Shown piece after piece: positions 52,516 through 60,898 of a stretch of DNA of 64,000 nucleotides. Below the pieces are notes generated by a model that was not told the origin of the DNA, searched no databases, and saw nothing but the letters and a program-made list of their open reading frames with translations. The DNA comes from Streptomyces sp. 11x1. GTDB taxonomy: Bacteria; Actinomycetota; Actinomycetes; Streptomycetales; Streptomycetaceae. Each line of letters opens with the position of its first letter. Position 1 is the stretch's first letter. The DNA lies in the NCBI RefSeq assembly GCF_032598905.1, contig NZ_CP122458.1:5481001-5545000 (forward strand), read 5' to 3'. A program made the position numbers and the translations under genes.

Positions 52516-52590
52516 CGGTCCTGACGGGATTTGAACCCGCGGCCTCCACCTTGACAGGGTGGCGAGCACTCCAAACTGCTCCACAGGACC
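52516..52590 (-). tRNA. tRNA-Asp(GUC), copy 1
   Basis: 75 nt, acceptor GGTCCTG/CAGGACC, anticodon stem CCACC/GGTGG around CTGTCAA (anticodon GTC). Identical in sequence to 56908-56982. Confidence 0.95.
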
Positions 52591-52690
52591 AGGTTTCGCA
52601 GTCCGCGCCTTGTTGCCGCGCTGGCCTGCGAGAAGAGACTGTACAGGAGCGGTGGCCCCGCGGTCGAACTCACCCGGTGCGCATGGCCGA

Positions 52691-55600
52691 TTACGGAACC
52701 GCCGCGTCGATCGCCTTCACGATCCGCTTGTCGGAGACGGGGTAGGCCGTGCCCAGGGCGTGCGCGAAATAGCTGACCCGCAGCTCCTCGATCATCCAGC
52801 GGATCTCCGTCACCGAGGAGGGCACGGGCCGCCCCTGGGGCAGCTGTTCCAGCAGCCAGGCGTACTCGTCGCGCATCTCGTGGACCTTCTCCATCCGGGA
52901 GGTGTCCCGCTGGACGCCGGTCGGCATCTGCTGCAGCCGGCGGTCGGCCGCCACCAGGTAGCGCATCAGGTCCGGCAGCCGCCGCAGCCCCGCCTCCGTG
53001 ACGAACCCGGGCTTCACGAGGGCGTCCAGCTGCCCCCGTACGTCCGTGAGGTTGGCGAGGAGGGCCGGACTGCGGGTGGACTTCAGACGGCGTTCACAGG
53101 CCTGCCAGGCGGCCAGCACCTGCTGCACCTGGCCGACCGTGCGGACCGTGGTGTCGACGATCTCCGCGCGCACCTTGTCGTACAGCTTGCGGTACGAGGA
53201 CTCGTCCCACGCCGGCCCGCCGAAGTCGGCGATCAACTTGTCGGCCGCGGCCATCGCGCAGTCGTCGAAGAGTGCCTGGATCGAACCGTGCGGATTGGCG
53301 GACAGTGCCAGCTTCTGTGCGTTGGTGAGCTTTTCGCTCGCGAACTTCGCAGGGTTGACCGGAATGTTTCGGAGGATGAGTCTGCGGGTGCCCTTCCACA
53401 TCGCCTCCGCCTGCTCCGCCTCCGTGTCGAAGAGGCGCACGGAGACGGTGTTCGCCGTCGGGCCGTCGTCCACCAGTGCGGGATAGGCCTTCACGGGCTG
53501 CCCGGCCCTGCGGGTCTCGAAGACCCGGGTGAGCGAGCCGATCGTCCAGTCCGTCAGCCCCGTCCGCTCCACGGACTCGCCGCCCTGGCGCTCGGCGGTG
53601 GCGGCAGCCGCCTGGGAGAGGGCCTGACGTGCCTTCGGCTTCAGCCGCAGTCGCAGCGACTCCAGGTCCTTGTCCTCGGCGAGTTTCCGGCGCCGCTCGT
53701 CGACGATCCGGAAGGTGATCTTCAGGTGGTCGGGGACCCGGGACCAGTCGAAGTCATCGGGGGTCAGCGGCACCCCCACCATGCGCTTGAGCTCGCGGGC
53801 CATCGTCACCGGCAGCGGCTCCTGGAGCGGGACCGCCTGGTCCAGGAAACGCCGGGCGAAGTTCGGCGCCGGCACGTAGTTCCTGCGGATGGGCTTCGGG
53901 AGGGAACGGATCAGCTCCGTCACCACCTCCTCCCGCAGGCCCGGGATCTGCCAGTCGAAGCCCTCGTCGGTGACCTGGTTGAGGACCTGGAGGGGGATGT
54001 GGACGGTCACACCGTCCGCGTCGGCGCCCGGCTCGAACTGGTACGTCACCCGGAACTTCAGCTGCCCCTGGCGCCAGGAGTCCGGATAGTCGGCCTTGGT
54101 GACCGCCTCGGCGGACTCCCGGATGAGCATCTCGCGCTCGAAGTCCAGGAAGTCCGGCTGCTCGTGGCGTTTGTGCTTCCACCAGGAGTCGAAGTGGGCG
54201 CCGGAGACGACATGCTCCGGGACCCGCTGGTCGTAGAAGTCGAAGAGCGTGTCGTCGTCGACCACGATGTCCCGGCGCCGCGCCCGGTGCTCCAACTCCT
54301 CGACCTCGCTGAGGAGCTTGCGGTTGTCGGCGAAGAACTTGTGGTGCGTCCGCCAGTCGCCCTCGACGAGCGCGTTGCGGATGAACAGCTCACGGCTGGC
54401 CTCCGCGTCGATCCGGCCGTAGTTGATCTTCCGCTGGGCGACGATCGGCACGCCGTACAGCGTGACCTTCTCGTACGCCATCACGGCCGCCTGGTCCTTC
54501 TCCCAGTGCGGCTCGCTGTACGTGCGCTTGAGGAGGTGCCCGGCGAGGGGTTCGACCCATTCGGGCTCGATCCTCGCGTTGACGCGGGCCCAGAGGCGAC
54601 TCGTCTCCACCAGCTCGGCGGACATCACGAAGCGCGGGGGCTTCTTGAAGAGGGCCGAGCCCGGGAAGATCGCGAACTTGGCGTTCCGGGCGCCCAGATA
54701 CTCGTTCTTCCCGGTGTTCCGGCCGCCGCTCTCGCTGCCGGCGTCCTTCACGTCCTTCATGCCGATGTGGGAGAGCAGGCCGGCGAGGAGGGAGACATGG
54801 ATGTGCTGTTCCGGGGCGTCGTCCTCGTTGAGATGGATGTCCATCTGCTTGGCGACCGTGCGCAGCTGGCTGTAGATGTCCTGCCACTCACGGATGCGCA
54901 GGAAGTTCAGGTACTCCTGCTTGCACATCCGCCGGAACGACGACGAGCCACGCTCCTTCTGCTGCTCGCGTACGTACCGCCAGAGGTTGAGGAAGGCGAG
55001 GAAGTCGCTGGTCTCGTCCTTGAAGCGGGCGTGCTGCTGGTCCGCCTGGGCCTGCTTGTCGGCGGGGCGTTCACGCGGGTCCTGGATGGAGAGCGCGGCG
55101 GCGATCACCATGACCTCGCGGGCGCAGCCGTTCTTGTCGGCCTCCACGACCATGCGGGCCAGGCGTGGGTCGACGGGCAGCTGGGAGAGATTGCGGCCCA
55201 TCGGGGTGAGGCGCTTGCGTACGTCCTTCTGCGCCGGGTCGAGCGCGCCGAGCTCCTGGAGGAGCTGGACACCGTCGCGGATGTTGCGGTGGTCCGGCGG
55301 GTCGATGAAGGGGAACTTCTCGATGTCGCCGAGGCCGGCCGCGGTCATCTGGAGGATGACGGAGGCGAGGTTCGTCCGGAGGATCTCCGCGTCCGTGAAC
55401 TCGGGGCGGGCCTCGAAGTCCTCCTCGCTGTAGAGCCGGATACAGACACCGTCGGACGTACGGCCGCAGCGGCCCTTGCGCTGGTTGGCGCTGGCCTGGG
55501 AGATCGCCTCGATCGGGAGGCGCTGGACCTTGGTCCGGTGGCTGTAGCGGCTGATGCGGGCGAAGCCGGGGTCGATGACGTACTTGATCCCGGGGACCGT

Positions 55601-56671
55601 CAGGGACGTCTCGGCGACGTTGGTGGCCAGAACGATCCTGCGGCCGGTGTGCGGCTGGAAGACGCGGTGCTGCTCGGCGTGCGAGAGCCGGGCGTAGAGG
55701 GGGAGGACTTCGGTGAAGCGGTAGTTCTTCTTGTTCAGGGCGTCGGCCGTGTCCCGGATCTCGCGCTCACCGGAGAGGAAGACCAGGATGTCGCCCTTGC
55801 CCTCGCCCTGAAGCTCCTCGACCGCGTCGCAGATGGCGGTGATCTGGTCGCGGTCGGCGTCCTCGGAGTCCTCTTCGAGGAGGGGGCGGTAGCGCACCTC
55901 CACGGGGTACGTCCGGCCGCTGACCTCGACGATCGGCGCGTCGCCGAAGTGGCGGGAGAAGCGCTCGGGGTCGATGGTCGCGGAGGTGATGACGACCTTG
56001 AGATCGGGGCGCTTGGGCAGCAGCTGGGCGAGATAGCCCAGCAGGAAGTCGATGTTGAGGGACCGCTCGTGGGCCTCGTCGATGATGATCGTGTCGTAGG
56101 CGCGCAGCTCGCGGTCCGTCTGGATCTCGGCGAGCAGGATGCCGTCCGTCATCAGCTTGACGAAGGTGGCGTCCGGGTTGACCTGGTCGGTGAACCGCAC
56201 CTTCCAGCCGACGGCCTCGCCGAGCGGGGTCCGCAGCTCCTCCGCGACGCGCTCGGCCACCGTACGGGCGGCGATACGGCGGGGCTGGGTGTGCCCGATC
56301 ATGCCGCGTACGCCACGCCCCAGCTCCATACAGATCTTCGGGATCTGGGTCGTCTTGCCGGAGCCGGTCTCGCCCGCGACGATGACGACCTGGTGGTCGC
56401 GGATGGCGGCCGCGATCTCGTCCTTCTTCTGGCTGACGGGCAGCTGCTCGGGGTACGAGACGGCCGGCACGCGTGCGGTGCGCTCGGCCATGCGGGACTC
56501 GCCCTTGGCGACCTCCGCCTCGATCTCGGCGAGAACGGCGGCCCGGGCCTCGGGCTTACGGATCTTGCGCGCGCCTTCGAGTCTGCGGCCGAGCCGGTGC
56601 GCGTCGCGCAGGGACAGCTCGGCCAGACGGGGGGCGAGGGCGCCGAAGGCGGGGGCGAGGTGAGTGGACAT
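52691..56671 (-). CDS. hrpA: ATP-dependent RNA helicase HrpA
   Basis: A 1326-residue DEAH-box helicase: Walker A G-E-T-G-S-G-K-T-T (100-108), D-E-A-H-E-R-S, S-A-T, then Q-R-K-G-R-C-G-R (motif VI), HA2 and OB-fold domains and the long HrpA-specific C-terminal region. Length matches the HrpA family. Role in mRNA processing or ribosome rescue in other bacteria. Starts 139 bp downstream of the tRNA-Phe gene on the same strand, with a terminator between. Confidence 0.95.
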   Translation of the reverse strand: MSTHLAPAFGALAPRLAELSLRDAHRLGRRLEGARKIRKPEARAAVLAEIEAEVAKGESRMAERTARVPAVSYPEQLPVSQKKDEIAAAIRDHQVVIVAGETGSGKTTQIPKICMELGRGVRGMIGHTQPRRIAARTVAERVAEELRTPLGEAVGWKVRFTDQVNPDATFVKLMTDGILLAEIQTDRELRAYDTIIIDEAHERSLNIDFLLGYLAQLLPKRPDLKVVITSATIDPERFSRHFGDAPIVEVSGRTYPVEVRYRPLLEEDSEDADRDQITAICDAVEELQGEGKGDILVFLSGEREIRDTADALNKKNYRFTEVLPLYARLSHAEQHRVFQPHTGRRIVLATNVAETSLTVPGIKYVIDPGFARISRYSHRTKVQRLPIEAISQASANQRKGRCGRTSDGVCIRLYSEEDFEARPEFTDAEILRTNLASVILQMTAAGLGDIEKFPFIDPPDHRNIRDGVQLLQELGALDPAQKDVRKRLTPMGRNLSQLPVDPRLARMVVEADKNGCAREVMVIAAALSIQDPRERPADKQAQADQQHARFKDETSDFLAFLNLWRYVREQQKERGSSSFRRMCKQEYLNFLRIREWQDIYSQLRTVAKQMDIHLNEDDAPEQHIHVSLLAGLLSHIGMKDVKDAGSESGGRNTGKNEYLGARNAKFAIFPGSALFKKPPRFVMSAELVETSRLWARVNARIEPEWVEPLAGHLLKRTYSEPHWEKDQAAVMAYEKVTLYGVPIVAQRKINYGRIDAEASRELFIRNALVEGDWRTHHKFFADNRKLLSEVEELEHRARRRDIVVDDDTLFDFYDQRVPEHVVSGAHFDSWWKHKRHEQPDFLDFEREMLIRESAEAVTKADYPDSWRQGQLKFRVTYQFEPGADADGVTVHIPLQVLNQVTDEGFDWQIPGLREEVVTELIRSLPKPIRRNYVPAPNFARRFLDQAVPLQEPLPVTMARELKRMVGVPLTPDDFDWSRVPDHLKITFRIVDERRRKLAEDKDLESLRLRLKPKARQALSQAAAATAERQGGESVERTGLTDWTIGSLTRVFETRRAGQPVKAYPALVDDGPTANTVSVRLFDTEAEQAEAMWKGTRRLILRNIPVNPAKFASEKLTNAQKLALSANPHGSIQALFDDCAMAAADKLIADFGGPAWDESSYRKLYDKVRAEIVDTTVRTVGQVQQVLAAWQACERRLKSTRSPALLANLTDVRGQLDALVKPGFVTEAGLRRLPDLMRYLVAADRRLQQMPTGVQRDTSRMEKVHEMRDEYAWLLEQLPQGRPVPSSVTEIRWMIEELRVSYFAHALGTAYPVSDKRIVKAIDAAVP

Positions 56672-56766
56672 ACGCGACCCAGGATCTCACCTCCGGGAAA
56701 CGAGGGGCGAACGCTTTTGCGTGGGGCCGTCACGGGGCACCGCGCAGGTGTCCGCCGCCGTACACG

Positions 56767-56802
56767 CGAAGACCCCCTCCGGTTGCCCGGAGGGGGTCTT
56801 CG
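56767..56802. terminator. Terminator after the Glu-Asp-Phe tRNA cluster
   Basis: A 16-bp stem CGAAGACCCCCTCCGG with its complement around TTGC. Confidence 0.88.
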
Positions 56803-56809
56803 TTCGCTG

Positions 56810-56883
56810 TGGCTGGGGCCGGGGTCGAACCGGCGACCTATCGCTTTTCAGGCGATCGCTCGTACCAACTGAGCTACCCAGCC
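56810..56883 (-). tRNA. tRNA-Phe(GAA)
   Basis: 74 nt, acceptor GGCTGGG/CCCAGCC, anticodon stem ATCGC/GCGAT around CTGAAAA (anticodon GAA). Confidence 0.95.
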
Positions 56884-56887
56884 GCGA

Positions 56888-56903
56888 TGTTTCACGTGAA
56901 ACA
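56888..56903. promoter_or_regulatory. parS site (ParB-binding centromere)
   Basis: TGTTTCACGTGAAACA, a perfect 16-bp palindrome identical to the bacterial/Streptomyces parS consensus. It sits in the 24-bp spacer between tRNA-Phe and tRNA-Asp. Streptomyces carry a cluster of such sites around oriC, so this suggests the window lies within a few hundred kb of the origin. Confidence 0.93.
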
Positions 56904-56907
56904 CCAG

Positions 56908-56982
56908 CGGTCCTGACGGGATTTGAACCCGCGGCCTCCACCTTGACAGGGTGGCGAGCACTCCAAACTGCTCCACAGGACC
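56908..56982 (-). tRNA. tRNA-Asp(GUC), copy 2
   Basis: 75 nt, anticodon GTC, identical to 52516-52590. Middle of a Glu-Asp-Phe cluster. Confidence 0.95.
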
Positions 56983-57019
56983 AAGCTTGTGCGGGACTAG
57001 TCTCGCACAGTGTGTTGCG

Positions 57020-57092
57020 TGCCCCCAACGGGATTCGAACCCGTGCTACCGCCTTGAAAGGGCGGCGTCCTGGGCCACTAGACGATGAGGGC
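57020..57092 (-). tRNA. tRNA-Glu(UUC)
   Basis: 73 nt, anticodon stem CCGCC/GGCGG around CTTTCAA (anticodon TTC), T arm with TTCGAAT. First of the cluster in transcription order. Confidence 0.95.
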
Positions 57093-57294
57093 GTACTGCG
57101 CATACTGCTCTGCTTCGTCTGAGCATCCCGGAGAGGACGTGAGAAGCATGTGACTCCGCTTTCCCCCGAAGGGTTCGGCTTCTCCTTCACCTCTTACGAA
57201 GCTTGGGACGGTCAAGCCCTGACCGGTGCCCTTGGGCACGACGAGACTGTACTACGCCGCTTGGACGTGGGCCAAACCGAATAGTCGCGGCCCC

Positions 57295-58881
57295 TCAGGG
57301 CCGGTTCCCTTCGGGCAGGTGGCGGCTGACCTCGGCCGTCGTCAGGCCCAGCCCGCCGAGCTTGATCTCGTCCCAGGCCTGCAGGCGCCGGTTGTCGCGG
57401 TCGAGGTACAGGACCGAGGCCTGGATGGGATCGGGGTACTTGCCCTCCACGGCGCGCAGACCGCTGCCGCCGGTCGAGCCCTCGATGCGCAGGCGGGTGC
57501 CCTGGTCGAGGACCTCCATCTCCGGGTGGTGCACATGTCCGGCGAGCACGAGCGGGACCTGGCCGTCCGTCTCCCGGGCCGCGTCCGGGTTGTGGGCGAT
57601 CGCGATGTCCACGGGACTGCCCGCCGCCCGCTGGGCGCGCAGCGCGTCCGCCAGCTGCCGTCCGGCCACCTCCTCCGAGGGCAGGCCCGCCTTGTCGGTG
57701 GAGCGGTCCGGGGTGAACTGCGGGTCCCCGATCCCCGCGAAGCGCAGCCCGCCGACAGTCACCGCCCTGCCCTCGTCGAGGACGTGCGTGTTGTCGATGC
57801 CCTCCAGATAGCGCTGTGTCTCGCGCGAGTCATGGTTGCCGCGCACCCAGACGTACGGCGCGCCGAGGTCGGCGATCGGGTCCAGGAACGCGTTCTCGGC
57901 GGCGCTGCCGTGGTCCATGGTGTCGCCGGAGTCGACGATGACATTGATCTCGTACTGCTCCACCAGCGAGGCGATGATCTTCCAGCTCGCGGGGTTCAGA
58001 TGGATGTCGGAGACGTGCAGGACGCGGATGGTCGTGGGGTCCGGCTGGTACGCGGGGAGCGTGGACGTGACGTCGTACAGCTTGGTCACGTTCGTCACCA
58101 GGCGGGCCAACTCCTTCTGGTAGATGTCGAATTCCGTGACGATGCTGCGCGCGTTGCCGACCAGGGAGGGTGCGGAGGAGAGCAGGCCCGAGAACTTGGG
58201 TTCCAGGACGGAGTTGGGGTTCCAGGTGGCGGCGGCCGTACCGCCGGCGCCGGCCAGCAGGGCGAGCGCGAGGCCGCCCGCGGCGAGGGCGCGGCGGGGG
58301 CGGCGGAACACGGCGAGGCCGAGCGTGGTGGCCCCGACGACGACGGCGACGCCCGACCGTACGGCCAGGTCGACGGTGCCGTGCTGCACGTCCGAGGCGA
58401 TCTCCTCCTGCAGTCCGGAGATCCGCTCGGGGTGGTCGACCAGGGCCTGGGCGCGTTCCGGGTCGAGTTGGTCGACGTTCACGTCGAGGCGTACGGGGGC
58501 GTTGTGGCTGGCGAGTTCCAGGGCGCCGAGCGGGGAGACGTTGATCTTCGTGCCGCCGGTGAGGGATGGGCGCAGGGTCATCGTCGTGTTCATGGGGCCG
58601 ACGGGGGTGCGGACGTTCCCGACGATCAGCAGGCCCAGCCAGGCGCCGAGCAGCACGACCGCGACGAGGCCCAGCGCGCGTCCCCAGGGATGGGGGTGGT
58701 GGACCAGTTCGAGGGTCGGCTGGGTGCGGCGGGAGCGGTAGTGCCGGGCCAGGGCGCGAGGCGCCCGTGGCATGGCCCGGGAGACGCGGCGCAGAGCGGT
58801 CCGCACAACGGTCCTCATGGCGGTGTCGGGGGTGTCGGCGTCGGTGGTGCGGTGGGCCGGGGCGGCGGGGACGCGTGCCAT
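57295..58881 (-). CDS. Membrane-anchored metallophosphoesterase
   Basis: About 528 residues from ATG 58881 (ATG 58818 also possible). Two N-terminal-half membrane segments (L-G-L-V-A-V-V-L-L-G-A-W-L-G-L-L and one near 250-270), then a calcineurin-like domain: V-S-D-I-H-L-N-P, D-S-G-D-T-M-D-H-G, G-N-H-D-S, A-H-N-P and A-G-H-V-H-H-P-E, all metal ligands present. Probably extracytoplasmic; substrate unknown. Confidence 0.88.
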   Translation of the reverse strand: MARVPAAPAHRTTDADTPDTAMRTVVRTALRRVSRAMPRAPRALARHYRSRRTQPTLELVHHPHPWGRALGLVAVVLLGAWLGLLIVGNVRTPVGPMNTTMTLRPSLTGGTKINVSPLGALELASHNAPVRLDVNVDQLDPERAQALVDHPERISGLQEEIASDVQHGTVDLAVRSGVAVVVGATTLGLAVFRRPRRALAAGGLALALLAGAGGTAAATWNPNSVLEPKFSGLLSSAPSLVGNARSIVTEFDIYQKELARLVTNVTKLYDVTSTLPAYQPDPTTIRVLHVSDIHLNPASWKIIASLVEQYEINVIVDSGDTMDHGSAAENAFLDPIADLGAPYVWVRGNHDSRETQRYLEGIDNTHVLDEGRAVTVGGLRFAGIGDPQFTPDRSTDKAGLPSEEVAGRQLADALRAQRAAGSPVDIAIAHNPDAARETDGQVPLVLAGHVHHPEMEVLDQGTRLRIEGSTGGSGLRAVEGKYPDPIQASVLYLDRDNRRLQAWDEIKLGGLGLTTAEVSRHLPEGNRP

Positions 58882-58955
58882 TGGTCCCGTATGCCCAGGG
58901 GTGAGGACGGATATGCGGGGGGCGGGTGGCGGGGGTCGTGCATGACAATGGCCGT

Positions 58956-59306
58956 GTGCTGGAGATGACGCGCGAGGAGTTCGAGGAACTGGTCGCCGAG
59001 GCGTTGGACCGGATTCCGCCGGAGCTGACACGGCTGATGGACAACGTGGCGGTGTTCGTGGAGGACGAGCCGCCCGCCGACGATCCCGAGCTGCTCGGGC
59101 TGTACGAGGGGACTCCGCTCACGGATCGGGGGGAGTGGTACGCCGGGGTGCTGCCGGACCGGATCACGATCTACCGGGGGCCGACGCTGCGGATGTGCGA
59201 CTCGCGGGAGGACGTGGTCGCGGAGACCGAGGTGACCGTGGTGCACGAGATCGCGCACCACTTCGGGATCGATGACGCGCGGTTGCATGCGCTGGGGTAC
59301 GGATAG
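58956..59306 (+). CDS. Minimal zincin metallopeptidase-like protein (DUF1025 type)
   Basis: 116 residues: M-T-R-E-E-F-E-E-L-V-A-E-A-L-D-R-I-P near the start and V-V-H-E-I-A-H-H-F-G-I-D-D-A-R-L as the zinc site (H-E-x-x-H). Matches the small predicted metallopeptidase family conserved in actinobacteria. GTG 58956 or ATG 58965. Confidence 0.88.
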   Translation: MLEMTREEFEELVAEALDRIPPELTRLMDNVAVFVEDEPPADDPELLGLYEGTPLTDRGEWYAGVLPDRITIYRGPTLRMCDSREDVVAETEVTVVHEIAHHFGIDDARLHALGYG

Positions 59307-59419
59307 TCGCGGTCGCTCAGTCGCTTTCGGCGGCGGGCTGCCGTCTCGGGCGTGCCGGCTGTGTGGGTGCGTCGGCTGCGCGGGTGGGTGGGTCGGCGCT
59401 GTAGGTCCGTGCGGGTGGG

Positions 59420-59460
59420 TGGGGGCTGGTCGCGCAGTTCCCCGCGCCCCTTCGGGGCGC
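59420..59460 (-). repeat. Dispersed Streptomyces intergenic repeat, copy 2
   Basis: Reverse-oriented copy of the element at 47823, here with the fuller GCGCGACCAGCCCCC continuation and a CGCCCC-TTCG-GGGGCG-like hairpin at its end. Confidence 0.65.
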
Positions 59461-59541
59461 TGCCGGTGTGCGCGTGTCCTCTTGTGGGCGGCGGGAGTTG
59501 GGCAGGGGACTCCTCTTTCGCCCCCCTCGGAGGTGGCCGCC

Positions 59542-60099
59542 GTGCGCGCCTTGAACGTATCCGTCCGTCTGGCTGCCACGGTCCTGGCCGTCGCGGCAGC
59601 CGGCGGCTGTATGAGCGTGGGGGACGACGGGCGGAAGCCCGGGCCGTCGCCGTCCGTGGGGCAACCAGGTGGGGAGAAGCCGGACGGGGGCTCCGCAGTG
59701 ACGGGCGGAGGCGGCACGGGGTACCAGTCCGGGCAGGGCAAGCGCCGGGGTTCCGCCTCGCCCGAGCCCTCCGCCGCCGAGTCCGCGTCCGCCTCCGCCT
59801 CCGCGTCCGCCTCCGCGTCGGCGTCCGGGGCGGCGAAGCCGTCCGGCAAGGCGGCGCGGCCCAAGGGGGGCAAGGACAAGGGGAAGGGGGAGCGGCCGGA
59901 GAAGCCCGAGCCGACGAAGGGTGAGCCGACTCCCACGCCGACGGTGGTGCCGCCCGAGCCGGAGCCGACGAAGCCGACGAAGCCGGTGGAGCCCCCGCCG
60001 TCGCCGGAACCCTCGGCCGAGCCGTCCTCGTCCGCGCACGAGCAGGGAGCACAACTGATGGAACGCGAGCCGGCACCCCAGGCGGGCAACACGGCGTAG
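59542..60099 (+). CDS. Ser/Ala- and Pro/Lys-rich lipoprotein
   Basis: 185 residues; GTG 59542 with GGAGG nine bases upstream. Lipobox A-A-A-G-G-C. The mature part is low complexity: an (A-S)n run, a K-x-G-K basic stretch and E-P-x-P-T-P repeats, a wall-spanning composition with no enzymatic domain. Function unknown. Confidence 0.65.
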   Translation: MRALNVSVRLAATVLAVAAAGGCMSVGDDGRKPGPSPSVGQPGGEKPDGGSAVTGGGGTGYQSGQGKRRGSASPEPSAAESASASASASASASASGAAKPSGKAARPKGGKDKGKGERPEKPEPTKGEPTPTPTVVPPEPEPTKPTKPVEPPPSPEPSAEPSSSAHEQGAQLMEREPAPQAGNTA

Positions 60100-60898
60100 G
60101 CCTCCGGCGGTTGAACGGAGGGCGTGTCGTGTGTGGGCGGGGAGAGGGGAGCGCGCGGGCGGGCTCGGCCGGGCTGTCGGGGCGGGCGCGGGGCGGGGTG
60201 CGTCCGGTTGGGGGCGCGGGTGGGGGACGGTGCCGTCCGGTCGGCGGGAGTGTGGGCGGTGGTGGTCGGATGGCGCAGGTGGCGTCCGGTCGGGGCTGGG
60301 GCTGCGCCACGCCCTGGCGGGTCCTCGGTGCGGCCCGCGGCGGGAGCCCGCGCTTTGGGGCCGCCGGTTCTGCGGCGTCCCACCGGCCGCACGGTTGGTC
60401 CTGTCGCGCCCGCCGAAGGCGCCGCCTCGGGCCGCGCCGGTCTTGTCGCGTCGCCACCGTCCGGACGGGTGGTACGGGTGGGTGGTACGGGCGGTCGTGT
60501 GCCACGTCCGCCGGAGGCACAGCGCTTGAGGCCGCCGCTTCTGAGGGCCTGCCCCGCGTCCGCCGCAGACGCTGCGCTCCGGCGCCGCTGGTTCCGTGGC
60601 GTTGTTCACTGTCCACACGGGTCTCGCCGCAGCCCCGCCGGCGTCCCTCCCCCGCGCCCCGTGCCCCCGCTGATCGGTCGCACATCCCTGACCTGCGGCT
60701 ATCTGCTCAGTTTGCCTTGAGGGGTGGTGGGTGCGTATGGTGGTAGATCGTTTGATCCCATTTGCCCGGCGCCACCGCAGAGCGCGCCGTGTGGCGCGTA
60801 CTCTCCCTTGCCGTGGCGGACCGCATAGAGGCGGTCGTGTGCGAATCACGGAGTTGACGGGCGCGTGCCGACGAGACTCCGGAAGGTTTCGCATACGC
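60100..60898. other. GC-rich gap with degenerate repeats and DEAD-helicase leader
   Basis: No convincing gene in about 600 bp. Imperfect copies of a GCGCTT-x-GGCCGCCG-x-TTCTG motif lie near 60351, 60523 and 60573. The last 170 bp before the helicase ATG probably contain its promoter and a long untranslated leader. Confidence 0.5.

Noticed and set aside
52559..56872. Very long open frame antisense to hrpA
   Set aside because: Shadow of hrpA codon bias; repetitive Leu/Val/Gly/Asp composition without a domain.
60110..60746. Overlapping plus-strand open frames before the DEAD-box helicase
   Set aside because: Several frames are open at once, Gly/Arg-rich, with no ribosome site or family similarity.
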